Of a DNA stretch of 5,791 nt, positions 5,655-5,791 are shown piece by piece. Each line of letters starts with the position of its first letter. Within the stretch, counting starts at the first letter, position 1. The notes under the pieces were generated by a model. That model saw only the letters and a list, made by a program, of their open reading frames with translations. It was not told where the DNA came from and searched no databases. The DNA comes from Chitinivibrionales bacterium (GTDB lineage Bacteria > Fibrobacterota > Chitinivibrionia > Chitinivibrionales > WJKA01), in contig WJKA01000556.1 of NCBI GenBank assembly GCA_014729375.1, positions 1-5,791 of the forward strand. Direction: 5' to 3'. The position numbers and the translations under genes were made by a program.

Positions 5655-5791
5655 ATGAATACCCGGATACTTTTCATACTTGCGACAAGCATTTATTTCA
5701 TTTCATTTGAAGGGGCTGCGGTCCAGCTCGAAAACTGGCGTCTTCCCTATTATCGACTTGCGTTTGACCTTGGAGAATGCAGGCAGTCGCC
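5655..5791 (+). CDS. N-terminal part of an exported protein (runs off the right edge)
   Basis: ATG 5655 opens a frame that stays open for 45 codons to the window end. The first residues form a signal peptide: MNTR, hydrophobic ILFILATSIYFISF, then EGAA as a plausible cleavage site near residue 22. The start of the mature protein reads AVQLENWRLPYYRLAFDLGE, with no recognisable motif so far. The opening resembles that of the 555-residue exported protein (MNT..RIL, followed later by a YY-containing stretch), so the two may be distant relatives, but the match is too short to rely on. It is transcribed divergently from the barrel pair and probably shares its control region. Function cannot be assigned from this fragment. 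Confidence 0.65.
   Translation, partial: MNTRILFILATSIYFISFEGAAVQLENWRLPYYRLAFDLGECRQS

Noticed and set aside
5567..5692. Longer start for the 203-residue barrel protein
   Set aside because: It would bury the signal peptide 42 residues inside the protein and overlap the divergent gene's start at 5655.

Overview
The window reads as a stretch of a Gram-negative (diderm) bacterial chromosome. Two adjacent genes encode exported beta-barrel-like outer-membrane proteins. The left-edge fragment ends like a C-terminal sorting tail of a secreted protein, and most start codons follow A/T-rich leaders without a clear Shine-Dalgarno sequence. That combination would fit the Fibrobacterota/Bacteroidota/PVC world, but no marker gene fixes the phylum. 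I see no tRNA, rRNA, CRISPR array, insertion sequence or phage gene.

Left part (1-2217, + strand). The 3' end of a probably secreted protein (2-160) is followed by a 230-base non-coding stretch with short repeats. Next comes a 520-residue transcription regulator (391-1953). It has an unusual plan: two GntR-type winged-helix domains in tandem, then a LacI/GalR-type sugar-sensing domain with an extra segment. Directly after its stop codon, in the same frame, lies the C-terminal third of an extended SDR (uronate-dehydrogenase/epimerase-like) oxidoreductase. This copy has lost its NAD-binding front and carries an in-frame TAA, so I call it a decayed gene.

Middle (2218-3243, + strand). About 100 bases of leader precede an aldo/keto-reductase-fold protein. 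The tyrosine and lysine of the AKR catalytic tetrad are in place, but the aspartate and histidine positions are replaced. Regulator, SDR remnant and AKR together look like a sugar- or uronate-related regulated operon in decay or repurposing; this link is inference.

Right part (3284-5791). Two minus-strand genes, 3 bases apart, encode a 203-residue protein with the look of a small (about 8-strand) outer-membrane barrel and a 555-residue exported protein with a barrel-like C-terminus; neither belongs to a family I can name. They converge on the AKR gene, where an inverted repeat with T-runs on both strands may end transcription from both sides. An 88-base divergent region containing a perfect 10-bp palindrome separates them from the start of another exported protein, which runs off the right edge.

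The best leads are the double-winged-helix sugar-sensor regulator, the SDR remnant with its readable homology, and the AKR with an altered active site. I did not find clear evidence for a wholly new multi-gene system.
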